From assembly GCA_018657625.1 (NCBI GenBank), contig JABHWU010000096.1, forward strand, positions 46,836 to 110,835: DNA of 64,000 bases. The letters run 5' to 3'. The notes beneath the pieces are model-generated. The model worked only from the letters and a program-made list of their open reading frames with translations. It had not been told where the DNA came from and made no database searches. Made by a program: the position numbers and the translations under genes. Positions 47,566 to 55,760 of the stretch are shown here, one piece after another (within the stretch, counting starts at the first letter, position 1; every line of letters begins with the position of its first letter). The DNA comes from Deltaproteobacteria bacterium (lineage in GTDB: Bacteria; SAR324; XYD2-FULL-50-16).

Positions 47566-48131
47566 AATTTATTTTTTTCACAAAATCGTTGAAAACCTAA
47601 AATACAGAAAACCGAGAACTTATCGTATTGTAATTGTGGAAAAGATAATCTGGCGTTATAAAAGAAATACTTTTACAGTTAAAGCGTTAAAATAATATGA
47701 ATTCTTTAAGGAAAAAAGCAATCCTCAATAATATGTTTTATCCAAAAAAAACAATGATTATCCGTAAATCCGAGTAGCCGGATATTTTAATAATTGAAAA
47801 GCCATCTATTGAACATTATAATCATAATCATTCATTTCGACTAATTCAAGAAATTTTATATTAGCTGGAATTTCAGATTTAAAGCATGTTTATTTTTTCA
47901 AATGTTATTAAAAAGTCAGTCGGTATATCTCCTCTAGACTACCAAAAACATGCAACAATATCTTAGTGATGATGCGTTGGTATTTATAAGAAAAAAACAG
48001 TTGAAGTTATGAATACTGAATGCAGATTTTTAGGCTTAATATTACAAAATCAAATAGAACTTTCTATTACGAAAAATGTAAGTATTGAATTAAAAAGCCC
48101 ATTGTTAACAAATGAGCTTCAAGATTAATCA
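47566..48131. other. intergenic region between galK and a lipoprotein gene
   Basis: About 565 bp of AT-rich DNA. It should hold the galK promoter. A 39-codon plus-strand frame starting at ATG 48009 ('MNTECRFLGLILQNQIELSI...') has plausible composition but no ribosome-binding site or recognisable family. Confidence 0.3.
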
Positions 48132-48572
48132 TCACTGAACCTGAGATTCCAGTAATTGAATCAATTCGTCCATTTTCCCTTCTATTTCGCTAATTTCCTG
48201 TTGAATACTACGATTGGAAGTAGAGGATTTACTAAGATCCGATTTTAGGTCTTCAATTCTGGCATTATAACTTTTTATCTTTGATTCTGCATCCTCAATT
48301 TTCTTTTTCATGTTATTGAATGTAATTTGAACCGATTCAATATTTCTGGACAATGCCATTTGTTCATTAATTTTATCCATCTTTCCATGTAAGACTGACA
48401 GTTGTTCAGACATTTCTGCCAGGTTTTTCTCAAGTTTGTCATTAATTCTTTGCTCCATGACTGCATTATCCTTGTCTATTCTCATTTTTAGATCATCCAA
48501 ATCCCCTTTGCTTGCGCAACCCGTTAACGCAACACACATTAAAACACTGCTATATAATTTCCATTTTTTCAT
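48132..48572 (-). CDS. coiled-coil lipoprotein
   Basis: The 146-aa protein has a lipoprotein signal ending in lipobox 'VALTGC'. The mature part is almost entirely heptad-rich coiled coil ('DLDDLKMRIDKDNAVMEQRI', 'EEISEIEGKMDELIQLL'-like). Such Lpp-like lipoproteins anchor or space envelope layers. It lies 120 bp downstream of the CsgG-like/SUMF1 gene on the same strand and may be co-expressed. Confidence 0.8.
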   Translation of the reverse strand: MKKWKLYSSVLMCVALTGCASKGDLDDLKMRIDKDNAVMEQRINDKLEKNLAEMSEQLSVLHGKMDKINEQMALSRNIESVQITFNNMKKKIEDAESKIKSYNARIEDLKSDLSKSSTSNRSIQQEISEIEGKMDELIQLLESQVQ

Positions 48573-48695
48573 AATTTTTACCTAAGCTAAAAAAAACACA
48601 ATGGTTAATAAAAAAAAGTCTTTAGGAATATATTACTTATAAGATTATTAATGATGGATCAATTATTTATTTAAAAAAAAATTGATTTTTCTAAA

Positions 48696-51104
48696 TTAGT
48701 TTCCTTCCCGGTAATTCCTGGCACATCTAAATCCTAGTGTATTTCTTCGTTTCGTCACGTAATCCATCGATCGATTAATAGGTACCAAAAGACTGGAACC
48801 CATGGACCAGTTTCCACCGCGATGTACCTTTTTGGTACCGTTAACTGGCCCTTTGGGGTTTTGATATGGGATATTATGATAATATTTCAAATCATACCAG
48901 TCATTCACCCATTCGCTAACGTTACCAATCATGTCATACAATCCAATATCATTGGCAGACTTATTTCCCACTTTTCGGGTTGGTTTTTGATAGCTGGTAT
49001 TATCTTTATAATTGGCGATAGCTGGTAAAGCTCCTATTTCCGGATAATCGACTTCAGCTTGTGCCCCCATAGCTGCCCATTCCCATTCATATTCACCGGG
49101 AAGACGTTTTTGGAGACTAAGACAGAAATTTTTAGCGCTATTCCAATCTACGCCGACGATAGGGTAGTTCGGTTTATTAAATTTACGATTACCTTTATAC
49201 AGACTGCGTTTACACTGACCATTACTAACACATTCTTCGTATTGTAAGTTTGTTACTTCATATTTATCAATATAATATGGGTCTAACTTAATTTTCTGTT
49301 TAGGAGTACCAACTTCAAGTTCACCTGCTTTGATAAATACCATGCCTTCAATTTCAGGAGCCAGATCTTCAGACTTGCATGTTTTCAGAGCTTTATTTTG
49401 CTCTTCTAAAATAGTCAGACTGATTTTTAAATCACGATGACGGGTGACATAATTAACAATTTCTGAATCATCATAACTGCAATTTTTTAAATTAACGACG
49501 ATCATTAAACCATGTGCTTCAATACCAATCGGTGAAGCAGGATAATCGTTTTTCAGTTTTTCTAATGTTTGCAAGGCTTGTTGGATGAGATTGTTTTCGA
49601 GCATTTTTTTGGCAACTTTCAATTCTTCTGCTCCAGGTGTTGTAGGACCAGATACTTTGTTAAAAGCAATTTGCTGCTTTTTGACCTCAGGCACAAGTTT
49701 GTGGTTGGGGTGATTGACTAAAAAGTAAGCCGCTTCTCTGGTAGCATCTTTCTTCTCTTTAAAATTTATAATAATTGAATAACCAGTCGCATCAATATTG
49801 GCCAGAGTTTTTGGATAGTTTTGACGAATTTTATCAATTTCAATTTTAGCCAATGCAAAAGTTTGTGGATTATCAACGAGTATGTTGACAACTTTTAAAA
49901 TTTCAATCGCTTTAGATTCATCCTGGTCCATTTGTTCAAGCATCTTTTTTGCTTTTTCAGCTTCATCCGTTTCTGCATGGTTATAAACCACTTTTTGAAA
50001 TGATTCACGAGCCTGAATAATTTTGTCATTTTTATAATAGGCTTCACCTTCTGCCAATAGTTGCGTAGCATTTGTGGTTTGTTTTTTTATTTCCTGCCTT
50101 TCCTGGTATTTTGAACGCTCTAATTTAATTTTTGCCGTTACCGGATGTTGAAGATGCTCGGCTTCAAATTGAAACGATTTTGCCAGTGAATCTGGTAAAT
50201 CTTCCCGTAAATCCAGGACTATAAATAATCCGGTAGCTGTGATCGCCTCAGGCAATTTAGGGTAGTTTTTTAATATCCGATTCAAATATGTTCTTGATTG
50301 TAATTCCATGCCCTTTTGAGCCATTAATAATTCCGCGGCACGTAAATTCTTACTGGCCTCAGTATTATTAAGCTTTAACTGGTCAACTTTGGTTTGAACT
50401 TCTGCTTTGCGGGACGAGTTGGGGAATTTAAGCGGAAAATTTTCTAAAATCTTAATCGCTAGATTGATATCACCTCTGACAATCAGAGCATCGGCCCGGT
50501 TAATCTCACTCAATTCCAGTTCAGCCCGGGATATTTTAGCTTCACCTAATAATCGGTGTGGGATGGATTGTGTATTAATTTTGACCTGAGTACTGGCCAG
50601 AATTTCCGCATTTTTTAATGCCAGGACTTGAACGCTGATATGGTATTCTTCTCCCAATGCCAAAATTTTACCGGTGATCACATATTTAAAATTGACACCT
50701 TTGGGAACCAATGGTGTTCCGGCAATTTCCCTAATCGGTTTTTCAATAATATCCCTGACTTGCAGGGTTTTCTCCCGATCCAGAACCTTTAACTTTGATG
50801 ATTGAACCAGCAGGGATGTCAGGTTGGATTCAATATAATTGCTTAATTCCAATCTTTTATTAGTATTGTCCTCAAGCACATCCATGACAGCGATTCGTGC
50901 TTGTGCATCCATTTGATTGTAGTCTACTTTTTCTACAATTTGAGATTCCAGTTTTTTAGCCAGTATTTGAATCCCCTCATCAAGGTCCTCTCCAGCAAAT
51001 ACAGAATGGGTTAGAAGCAAATATGAGAGAATTATCCATAAAAATATAAAGCCGAGTTTTTTAAAATTGATGTTATAATTCTCATTGTTCAAATCATATT
51101 TCAT
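48696..51104 (-). CDS. CsgG/FlgO-like, TPR and SUMF1-domain fusion protein
   Basis: The 802-aa exported protein has three parts. An N-terminal signal/anchor and a CsgG/FlgO-like domain ('RIAVMDVLEDNTNKRLELSN', 'LKVLDREKTLQVRDII', 'FKYVITGKILALGEEYHIS') lie in about residues 60-190. A long helical, TPR-like region follows (about 200-580). The C-terminal formylglycine-generating-enzyme (SUMF1) fold covers about 590-800 ('GMVFIKAGELEVG', 'YYIDKYEVTNLQYEECV', 'GNVSEWVNDWYD', 'VHRGGNWSMGSS', 'TLGFRCAR'). The cysteines expected near the RGG..W catalytic region are absent, so enzyme activity is unlikely and a binding role is inferred. Confidence 0.85.
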   Translation of the reverse strand: MKYDLNNENYNINFKKLGFIFLWIILSYLLLTHSVFAGEDLDEGIQILAKKLESQIVEKVDYNQMDAQARIAVMDVLEDNTNKRLELSNYIESNLTSLLVQSSKLKVLDREKTLQVRDIIEKPIREIAGTPLVPKGVNFKYVITGKILALGEEYHISVQVLALKNAEILASTQVKINTQSIPHRLLGEAKISRAELELSEINRADALIVRGDINLAIKILENFPLKFPNSSRKAEVQTKVDQLKLNNTEASKNLRAAELLMAQKGMELQSRTYLNRILKNYPKLPEAITATGLFIVLDLREDLPDSLAKSFQFEAEHLQHPVTAKIKLERSKYQERQEIKKQTTNATQLLAEGEAYYKNDKIIQARESFQKVVYNHAETDEAEKAKKMLEQMDQDESKAIEILKVVNILVDNPQTFALAKIEIDKIRQNYPKTLANIDATGYSIIINFKEKKDATREAAYFLVNHPNHKLVPEVKKQQIAFNKVSGPTTPGAEELKVAKKMLENNLIQQALQTLEKLKNDYPASPIGIEAHGLMIVVNLKNCSYDDSEIVNYVTRHRDLKISLTILEEQNKALKTCKSEDLAPEIEGMVFIKAGELEVGTPKQKIKLDPYYIDKYEVTNLQYEECVSNGQCKRSLYKGNRKFNKPNYPIVGVDWNSAKNFCLSLQKRLPGEYEWEWAAMGAQAEVDYPEIGALPAIANYKDNTSYQKPTRKVGNKSANDIGLYDMIGNVSEWVNDWYDLKYYHNIPYQNPKGPVNGTKKVHRGGNWSMGSSLLVPINRSMDYVTKRRNTLGFRCARNYREGN

Positions 51105-51374
51105 GTTAACACTCTTTTTAAATTATTTCTTAAATAATGATTTAACTGTTTTTGTTTAAAGTGGTCCTTTATCATGTATGCTATGGCCTCTTTAATTCAA
51201 AAAGCACATTGGCAGATGGCACTTCTTTCATATTAATATAAAAACCCTTATTTAGTGTTCGAACGAAAATACCATTATTGGATATCAAACCGGTAATTGG
51301 GGGTATCGCTACGAAGCCTCACGATCCTCGTAACTATCGGGTTTTTAACTATTTAAGCCTTTGCTAAAAATTGT

Positions 51375-51409
51375 ACATGTCCCCAAATTACCTACTTTTC
51401 GTTCAGACA
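51375..51409 (-). repeat. 35-bp dispersed repeat, copy 1 (inverted)
   Basis: Read on the minus strand, TGTCTGAACG-a-AAAGTAGG-t-AATT-t-GGGGACATGT matches copy 2 at 63873-63907 at 32 of 35 positions. The GGGGACATGT end resembles motifs that accompany REP-associated transposase elements, which is inference. Confidence 0.8.
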
Positions 51410-51588
51410 TTATTTATACATTCATCCAATTCCTGAAAACATTTCTTAGGAATCCCAAGGCTAGGTTTATGAGGAAAAATGATCACTTCAAATTTTTTAT
51501 TCAATAATTCAGACGTATCACAATTCTGCCGTTTTTGATACTCAAATTTACATTTGAAATAACGGCTTAATCGTTGATACTGATATAT
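51403..51588 (-). pseudogene. unrecognised gene fragment ending in the repeat
   Basis: A 61-codon open frame without a usable start codon encodes protein-like sequence: 'LSRYFKCKFEYQKRQNCDTS' and 'FEVIIFPHKPSLGIPKKCFQ' with a hydrophilic 'ELDECINNV' end. Its stop codon lies inside copy 1 of the 35-bp repeat. I do not recognise the family. It is probably the 3' piece of a broken gene. Confidence 0.35.
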
Positions 51589-51893
51589 TTAAATAAGTAT
51601 TTATAATTGTTCCTCCCAATTGCAAACTACTATAGTTTCTTCATGCTGTGCCGGCAAAATATTTATAATAAGATCCAACACCTGAAATGATTTTTTTCTT
51701 CAAGTTCAATTAAAATCAAAGCAACGATACAGAAAGTCTTATTTCTTATCATCCTCTAAAAAATGGTTTGCGATATGCATGTCTATTAAACAAGACTTAT
51801 ATGATCCTATTTCATGTCGTAGAGGAACATTTATTGCAAAATTTTTGAATTATTCCAAATCAAAATAAAACTACCAAAAGTCCCGGAGTTCCT

Positions 51894-52343
51894 ATGAAAC
51901 TGTCTCTGACAGGGAAAAGAATGATTTTTATCACTCTTTTTGCTTCTGTAATTGTTAGCCTTAGTTGTCAATCATCCGACAAAATTGCCACTGGTTTTTC
52001 CAAAATATACTGGTATGATCTTTCCAAACCCTTCAATTCTTCCATAGTGATTAATAATGGTGAGGCCTCCACCCATTCCAAAACCCTCAAAGTAAGATTT
52101 TCCGCCAGGGATAATATTGGAATTGTTGGCTACTATTTATCAGATCAAGCAACCACACCAGAAATAACATCTTCAGGATGGATTCATATCACTCCTGCGG
52201 CAGCGATGAGTGTCAATAAAAAATACTATCTCCGGCAAACTGAATCACTGAATCAGAAACAACTGACATTATTTGTCTGGTTCAAAGATGCAGCAGGAAA
52301 TGTATCTAAAAAAAGTAGAGCCGATATTGCTTTTCTGCTTTAA
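51894..52343 (+). CDS. lipoprotein with Ig-like domain
   Basis: The 149-aa protein has a lipoprotein signal ending 'VIVSLSC'. The mature part looks like a single bacterial Ig-like beta-sandwich: 'SIVINNGEASTHSKTLKVRF', 'SARDNIGIVGYYLSDQATTP', 'LTLFVWFKDAAGNVSKKS'. Such domains usually occur in tandem in surface proteins; here only one is present, so the gene may be a trimmed derivative. CGGAG lies 6 nt before the ATG. It stands alone. Confidence 0.75.
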   Translation: MKLSLTGKRMIFITLFASVIVSLSCQSSDKIATGFSKIYWYDLSKPFNSSIVINNGEASTHSKTLKVRFSARDNIGIVGYYLSDQATTPEITSSGWIHITPAAAMSVNKKYYLRQTESLNQKQLTLFVWFKDAAGNVSKKSRADIAFLL

Positions 52344-53005
52344 ACCCCGCTTGTTCACTTTTAAAAACCTCTCACTGACTCAATAAGGGGTTGCAACCAA
52401 ATTTTATTTATTATCAATGTGCAATCCTTTTAAATGTCAGTGACCATTTAATAGTCATTTAAACAACCATTTTTAAAGGGAATAAAAAACTGTCCCCAAA
52501 GGAGACGGTATAATCTTAGCCCCAGAAGGGCATATCGCATTCTTGGATTCAAACGAAATCGACTTTATTTTATTTATCATTTATGAACCTGTGATGACTT
52601 TTATCTGGTTATTATTTTATAAATCGAACCACGGTATACAGAGAACACAGAAGGATTTTGTGTTTCTGTGATTGAGTTTCAATCTCTTTTTTTTCCGTGT
52701 ATTCAGTGTGGTCCGTGGTTAAATACTCCTGTAGCGCAGACAGGCGATGCACACCTAGCTTTTTATAAGGTTGCCAATTCGCAAAGCATTTGGTTTCCGA
52801 CCACCCTCAGAGAGGTTGGTTATAAATATTAATTATGGTTGGTTAAACTCCGAATATATTTAGAACATTAATTTTAATTGGTGACAAAAATAATTTGAAG
52901 TGCGATTTTCAAAATCCACATTAAAATTGATCAGAGGAAGTCCCTAAATAATTGATTTGGATGGCAAATCATATTGTAAACATTAACAATTAAAGTGAGG
53001 TTAAA
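52344..53005. other. intergenic region with MITE-like element
   Basis: About 660 bp with no gene. It contains a 94-bp imperfect palindrome (52627-52720), a GGGGACA-type motif on the minus strand near 52488-52500 (TGTCCCCAAA, partly like the 35-bp repeat), and GC-richer segments up to 52830. The last 150 bp are AT-rich and should hold the rocD promoter. Confidence 0.45.
52627..52720. repeat. MITE-like imperfect palindrome with AACCACGG ends
   Basis: AACCACGG (52627-52634) and CCGTGGTT (52713-52720) are perfect terminal inverted repeats. The pairing continues imperfectly inward (TATACAGAGAACACAG against the complement of CTGAATACACGG). The centre has its own small hairpin, GATTGA-GTT-TCAATC. 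Elements of this AACCACGG...CCGTGGTT form are common non-coding dispersed repeats in bacteria. Confidence 0.7.
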
Positions 53006-54211
53006 ATGGCCAAAACAACCCAGGATTATATCACTGAAGTCAATGAGGTTAGTGCTCATAATTATCACCCTATTCCAGTTGTTATAAAACAGGGTCAAGG
53101 TGTTTGGGTGACTGATGTTGAAGGGAAAAAATATATTGATATGCTTTCAGCTTATTCAGCACTAAACCAGGGGCACAATCATCCTAAACTTGCAGATGCT
53201 ATCCGAAAACAGTTAGACACACTAACACTGACTTCTCGGGCATTCCACAACGATCAAATGGGTCCCTTCTTAAAAAAGCTGACACAAATCACGGGGTTTG
53301 ATAAAGCGCTCCCTATGAATACCGGTGCTGAAGCAGTGGAAACTGCCTTAAAGACAGCACGTAGGTGGGGTTATGAGGTAAAAGGTGTTGAAGCTAATAA
53401 AGCTGAAATTATTGTCTGTCAGGAAAACTTTCATGGCAGGACAACCACAATTATTGGATTTTCAACGGATCCCTTATGCCAGGATGGATTTGGTCCCTTT
53501 ACTCCCGGATTCAAGATAATTCCTTTCGATGACGCACAGGCACTGGAAGATGCCATAACAGCAAATACAGTTGCTTTCCTGGTGGAACCCATCCAGGGAG
53601 AAGCAGGTGTTAAAATACCATCCACAGGCTATTTAAAAAAGTGCCGGGATATCACTGAAAAAAACAATGTTCTCTTAATTGCAGATGAAATTCAAACCGG
53701 GTTAGGACGAACCGGTAAGATGTTCTGTTTTGAACATGACGGTATTAAACCGGATATCGTAACCATTGGAAAAGCACTCGGTGGTGGTTATTATCCAGTT
53801 TCAGGTATATTGGCCAGCCATGAATTAATGGAAGCGGCCTTTAAACCAGGTAATCATGGTTCTACCTTTGGAGGAAATCCGCTAGGTTCAGCTGTTGCAT
53901 CTGCGGCACTCGATGTAATCATTGACGAGGGATTAGTGCAGAAATCAGCTGAAATGGGTGCGTACTTCAAAGAGCAACTTCAGGCAATGAACTCTCCTTT
54001 AATCAAGGCTGTTAGAGGCAGAGGATTATTAATTGCGATTGATTTGACAGAAGCAGCCGGAAAGGCCAGAAAATACACAGAAGCCTTGATGAAATCAGGT
54101 GTTTTAGCTAAAGAAACCCATGAAACCATCATTCGTTTTGCACCACCGTTGGTGATCACGAAAGAGGACATTGATTGGGCAATTGAAAAAATTAAGACAG
54201 TTTTAGGTTAA
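53006..54211 (+). CDS. rocD: ornithine aminotransferase
   Basis: RocD transfers the delta-amino group of ornithine to 2-oxoglutarate, giving glutamate semialdehyde and glutamate. The 401-aa class III PLP aminotransferase shows 'LPMNTGAEAVETALKTARRW', 'ENFHGRTTTIIGFS', 'EPIQGEAGV', 'LLIADEIQTGLGRTGKMFCF' and 'VTIGKALGGGYYPVSGILAS' with the PLP lysine. GTGAGG precedes the ATG. With arginase and ornithine cyclodeaminase in the window it completes two routes out of ornithine. It is monocistronic with a strong terminator. Confidence 0.95.
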   Translation: MAKTTQDYITEVNEVSAHNYHPIPVVIKQGQGVWVTDVEGKKYIDMLSAYSALNQGHNHPKLADAIRKQLDTLTLTSRAFHNDQMGPFLKKLTQITGFDKALPMNTGAEAVETALKTARRWGYEVKGVEANKAEIIVCQENFHGRTTTIIGFSTDPLCQDGFGPFTPGFKIIPFDDAQALEDAITANTVAFLVEPIQGEAGVKIPSTGYLKKCRDITEKNNVLLIADEIQTGLGRTGKMFCFEHDGIKPDIVTIGKALGGGYYPVSGILASHELMEAAFKPGNHGSTFGGNPLGSAVASAALDVIIDEGLVQKSAEMGAYFKEQLQAMNSPLIKAVRGRGLLIAIDLTEAAGKARKYTEALMKSGVLAKETHETIIRFAPPLVITKEDIDWAIEKIKTVLG

Positions 54212-54215
54212 TTTT

Positions 54216-54244
54216 TAAAAAGGCCCCTTTAGGGGGGCTTTTTT
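54216..54244 (+). terminator. intrinsic terminator of rocD
   Basis: AAAAAGGCCCC, loop TTTA, GGGGGGCTTTTTT. The stem is GC-rich with a T-run, and it overlaps the stop codon of the convergent gene. Confidence 0.9.
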
Positions 54245-54665
54245 ATCGAATAAATTCTTTGTACTCTTTTAAAACGCCAATTAATAAATTCTCTGCGACT
54301 TCTAAGTCAACACCCATTATTTTAGCCAAAAACTTCGGTGGAAATTGAGGTCTATTATCCAGATCCGTCGGAAATTGTTCTACCAATTGAGGATACTTGA
54401 GTTCAAATAGTTTTACAGCTCCTAAAGTTGTGGCAACGTTTTTAATATCCATAAGCGCCTCCTCTTCAGGCATCTTATTTTTCTCAGCCAGGATTTTAAC
54501 AAGTTTTTGAAAATCGTTAGTATCGTTAATAATTAAATCATTATCTTCAGCTGTTTTGATCATGATATTATAAAACAGTGCTGAGGTAATCTCTTTAGCT
54601 GCTTCATCCGTGTACCAATCCAGGGGTATCGTCTCAGCAATTCTTAAATATTCGGATTCTTCCAT
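54243..54665 (-). CDS. hypothetical protein, paralogue of the 55333 gene
   Basis: I do not recognise the family. The 140-aa acidic helical protein shares its architecture with the protein encoded at 55333-55743. Both have 'IA.(T/G)IP..W' near the N-terminus, then 'PQLVEQFP' or 'GQIVEQFP', then 'FPPKFLAKIMGVDLEVAENL' or its counterpart near the C-terminus. No signal peptide or membrane segment is present. The two genes bracket a HesB-like selenoprotein gene on the other strand. Confidence 0.7.
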   Translation of the reverse strand: MEESEYLRIAETIPLDWYTDEAAKEITSALFYNIMIKTAEDNDLIINDTNDFQKLVKILAEKNKMPEEEALMDIKNVATTLGAVKLFELKYPQLVEQFPTDLDNRPQFPPKFLAKIMGVDLEVAENLLIGVLKEYKEFIR

Positions 54666-54899
54666 TTCATACTCCTGAATCTATTTTTCTGACCTTTCCG
54701 CTTATTGATCAATTTCCATTATCAAATCAAAAAAAATAAGGATTAGATTTCTGTTTTTTTAATGGTTGTGTAATAATTACAATCAGCCCGTCATTTAGAA
54801 CTTATTGTTTTAAATCATTTGTAATTTGTAAAGAGGAACCTTAAATGACAAATTACGATTCAGTCCAGCAGTAATTAAATATTTATCCCTTAGATAAGA

Positions 54900-55196
54900 A
54901 TGAAGATACAAATTCAACTGACCGATAAAGCCTGGAATATGATGAAACATAAATTAGGTGAAAGTGTTCACCAGTCGTTTCGAATATTTATAAAAGCCTT
55001 TAGTTGAACTGGAATTGATCTTGGATTAACTCTGGATGAGTTGAAAAAAAAAGATGCAGAAATCGTTTCCAGAGGCATTTCAATAATCTTTGATCCAAAA
55101 GACAAACTATATTTCCACAGATGTGTGATTGATTGCAAAAATAACAGTGAAGGGCATGATCTGGTGATCGTTCCCTGGTTTACAGGCTTTCATTAG
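54900..55196 (+). CDS. HesB/IscA-like selenoprotein (in-frame UGA = Sec36)
   Basis: Read through one in-frame TGA (55005-55007), the frame runs from ATG 54900 to TAG 55194-55196, 98 aa. The protein reads '...SFRIFIKAFS-U-TGIDLGLTLDELKKK...' and continues 'IVSRGISIIFDPKDKLYFHR' with later cysteines (C75, C79). This matches the HesB/IscA-like layout and parallels the gene at 35819 (RI.I..F.U.G..LGL.LDE). The coding signal continues on both sides of the UGA. A hairpin with the same loop and spacing as in the other gene follows. The ribosome-binding site is weak. It is transcribed opposite to both neighbours. Confidence 0.8.
55005..55042 (+). promoter_or_regulatory. Sec UGA and bacterial SECIS hairpin 2
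   Basis: UGA (55005-55007), 20 nt, then AACUC-UGGAU-GAGUU (55028-55042). It is extendable to 7 bp with one wobble. Loop sequence and UGA-to-stem spacing are identical to hairpin 1 while the stem bases differ. This covariation between paralogues supports a selected RNA structure. Confidence 0.75.
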
Positions 55197-55332
55197 CTCT
55201 AACAATTTTCAATTTATTTGTCCCTGTTGGTATACTGGCCAAGATCGAAGGGTTCAGATGACAGTCACTTCATATAACCAGGTTCAATACAAATGCTAAA
55301 TGCAATAGCCTTAACCTCAGATTTAGGCAGAT

Positions 55333-55743
55333 TTATTTCTGGTGGGTGATCATTTCAGCTAAATGATCATTGGAGCCTAATCCAAAATGATTCTGAAATA
55401 TTTCAACCGCTGCTTCGATATTAACACCAAATATTTTAGCTAAAATTTTATCGGGATAATTAATTTCACCTGCCTCCCCGCGTGGAAATTGCTCAACAAT
55501 TTGACCAAATTTTTCTTCAAATATTATCATCCGGCTATAAATATTTGCGGCATCCTGAAGTGTTTCTAAAATATCCCCCGGAGTACAATCAACAAGTTTT
55601 GCCGCCTCATTAACATTTAAATCCATGGCATTTTTTAAATTTTCCAGGATCGTCTTTGATATTTTTAAAATATCCGCTTCAGAGCACCATTTTACAGGAA
55701 TTCCATCAGCAATTTTATTGAAATCAATTATTTCATTTTTCAT
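55333..55743 (-). CDS. hypothetical protein, paralogue of the 54243 gene
   Basis: The 136-aa protein is acidic and helical with no signal peptide. It shares the 'IVEQFPRGEAGEINYPDKIL' and 'AKIFGVNIEAAVEIF' region with its paralogue. Its central 'MDLNVNEAAKLVDCTPGDIL' helix-turn-helix-like segment is suggestive of DNA binding, but this is weak. It starts 17 bp downstream of the 741-aa gene, so they form an operon. Family not recognised. Confidence 0.7.
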   Translation of the reverse strand: MKNEIIDFNKIADGIPVKWCSEADILKISKTILENLKNAMDLNVNEAAKLVDCTPGDILETLQDAANIYSRMIIFEEKFGQIVEQFPRGEAGEINYPDKILAKIFGVNIEAAVEIFQNHFGLGSNDHLAEMITHQK

Positions 55744-55760
55744 GGTTATTTATTCCCGGT

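Larger units (their letters stand above)
51105..51893. other. gene-poor region with fragments and a repeat
   Basis: About 790 bp without an intact gene. It contains a minus-strand open stretch of about 45 codons ending at 51181 with coding-like composition, a GC-richer patch near 51290-51350, one copy of a 35-bp repeat at 51375-51409, and a gene fragment at 51403-51588. A 29-codon plus frame at 51779 is not called. The region looks like degenerate DNA with repeat insertions. Confidence 0.4.
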
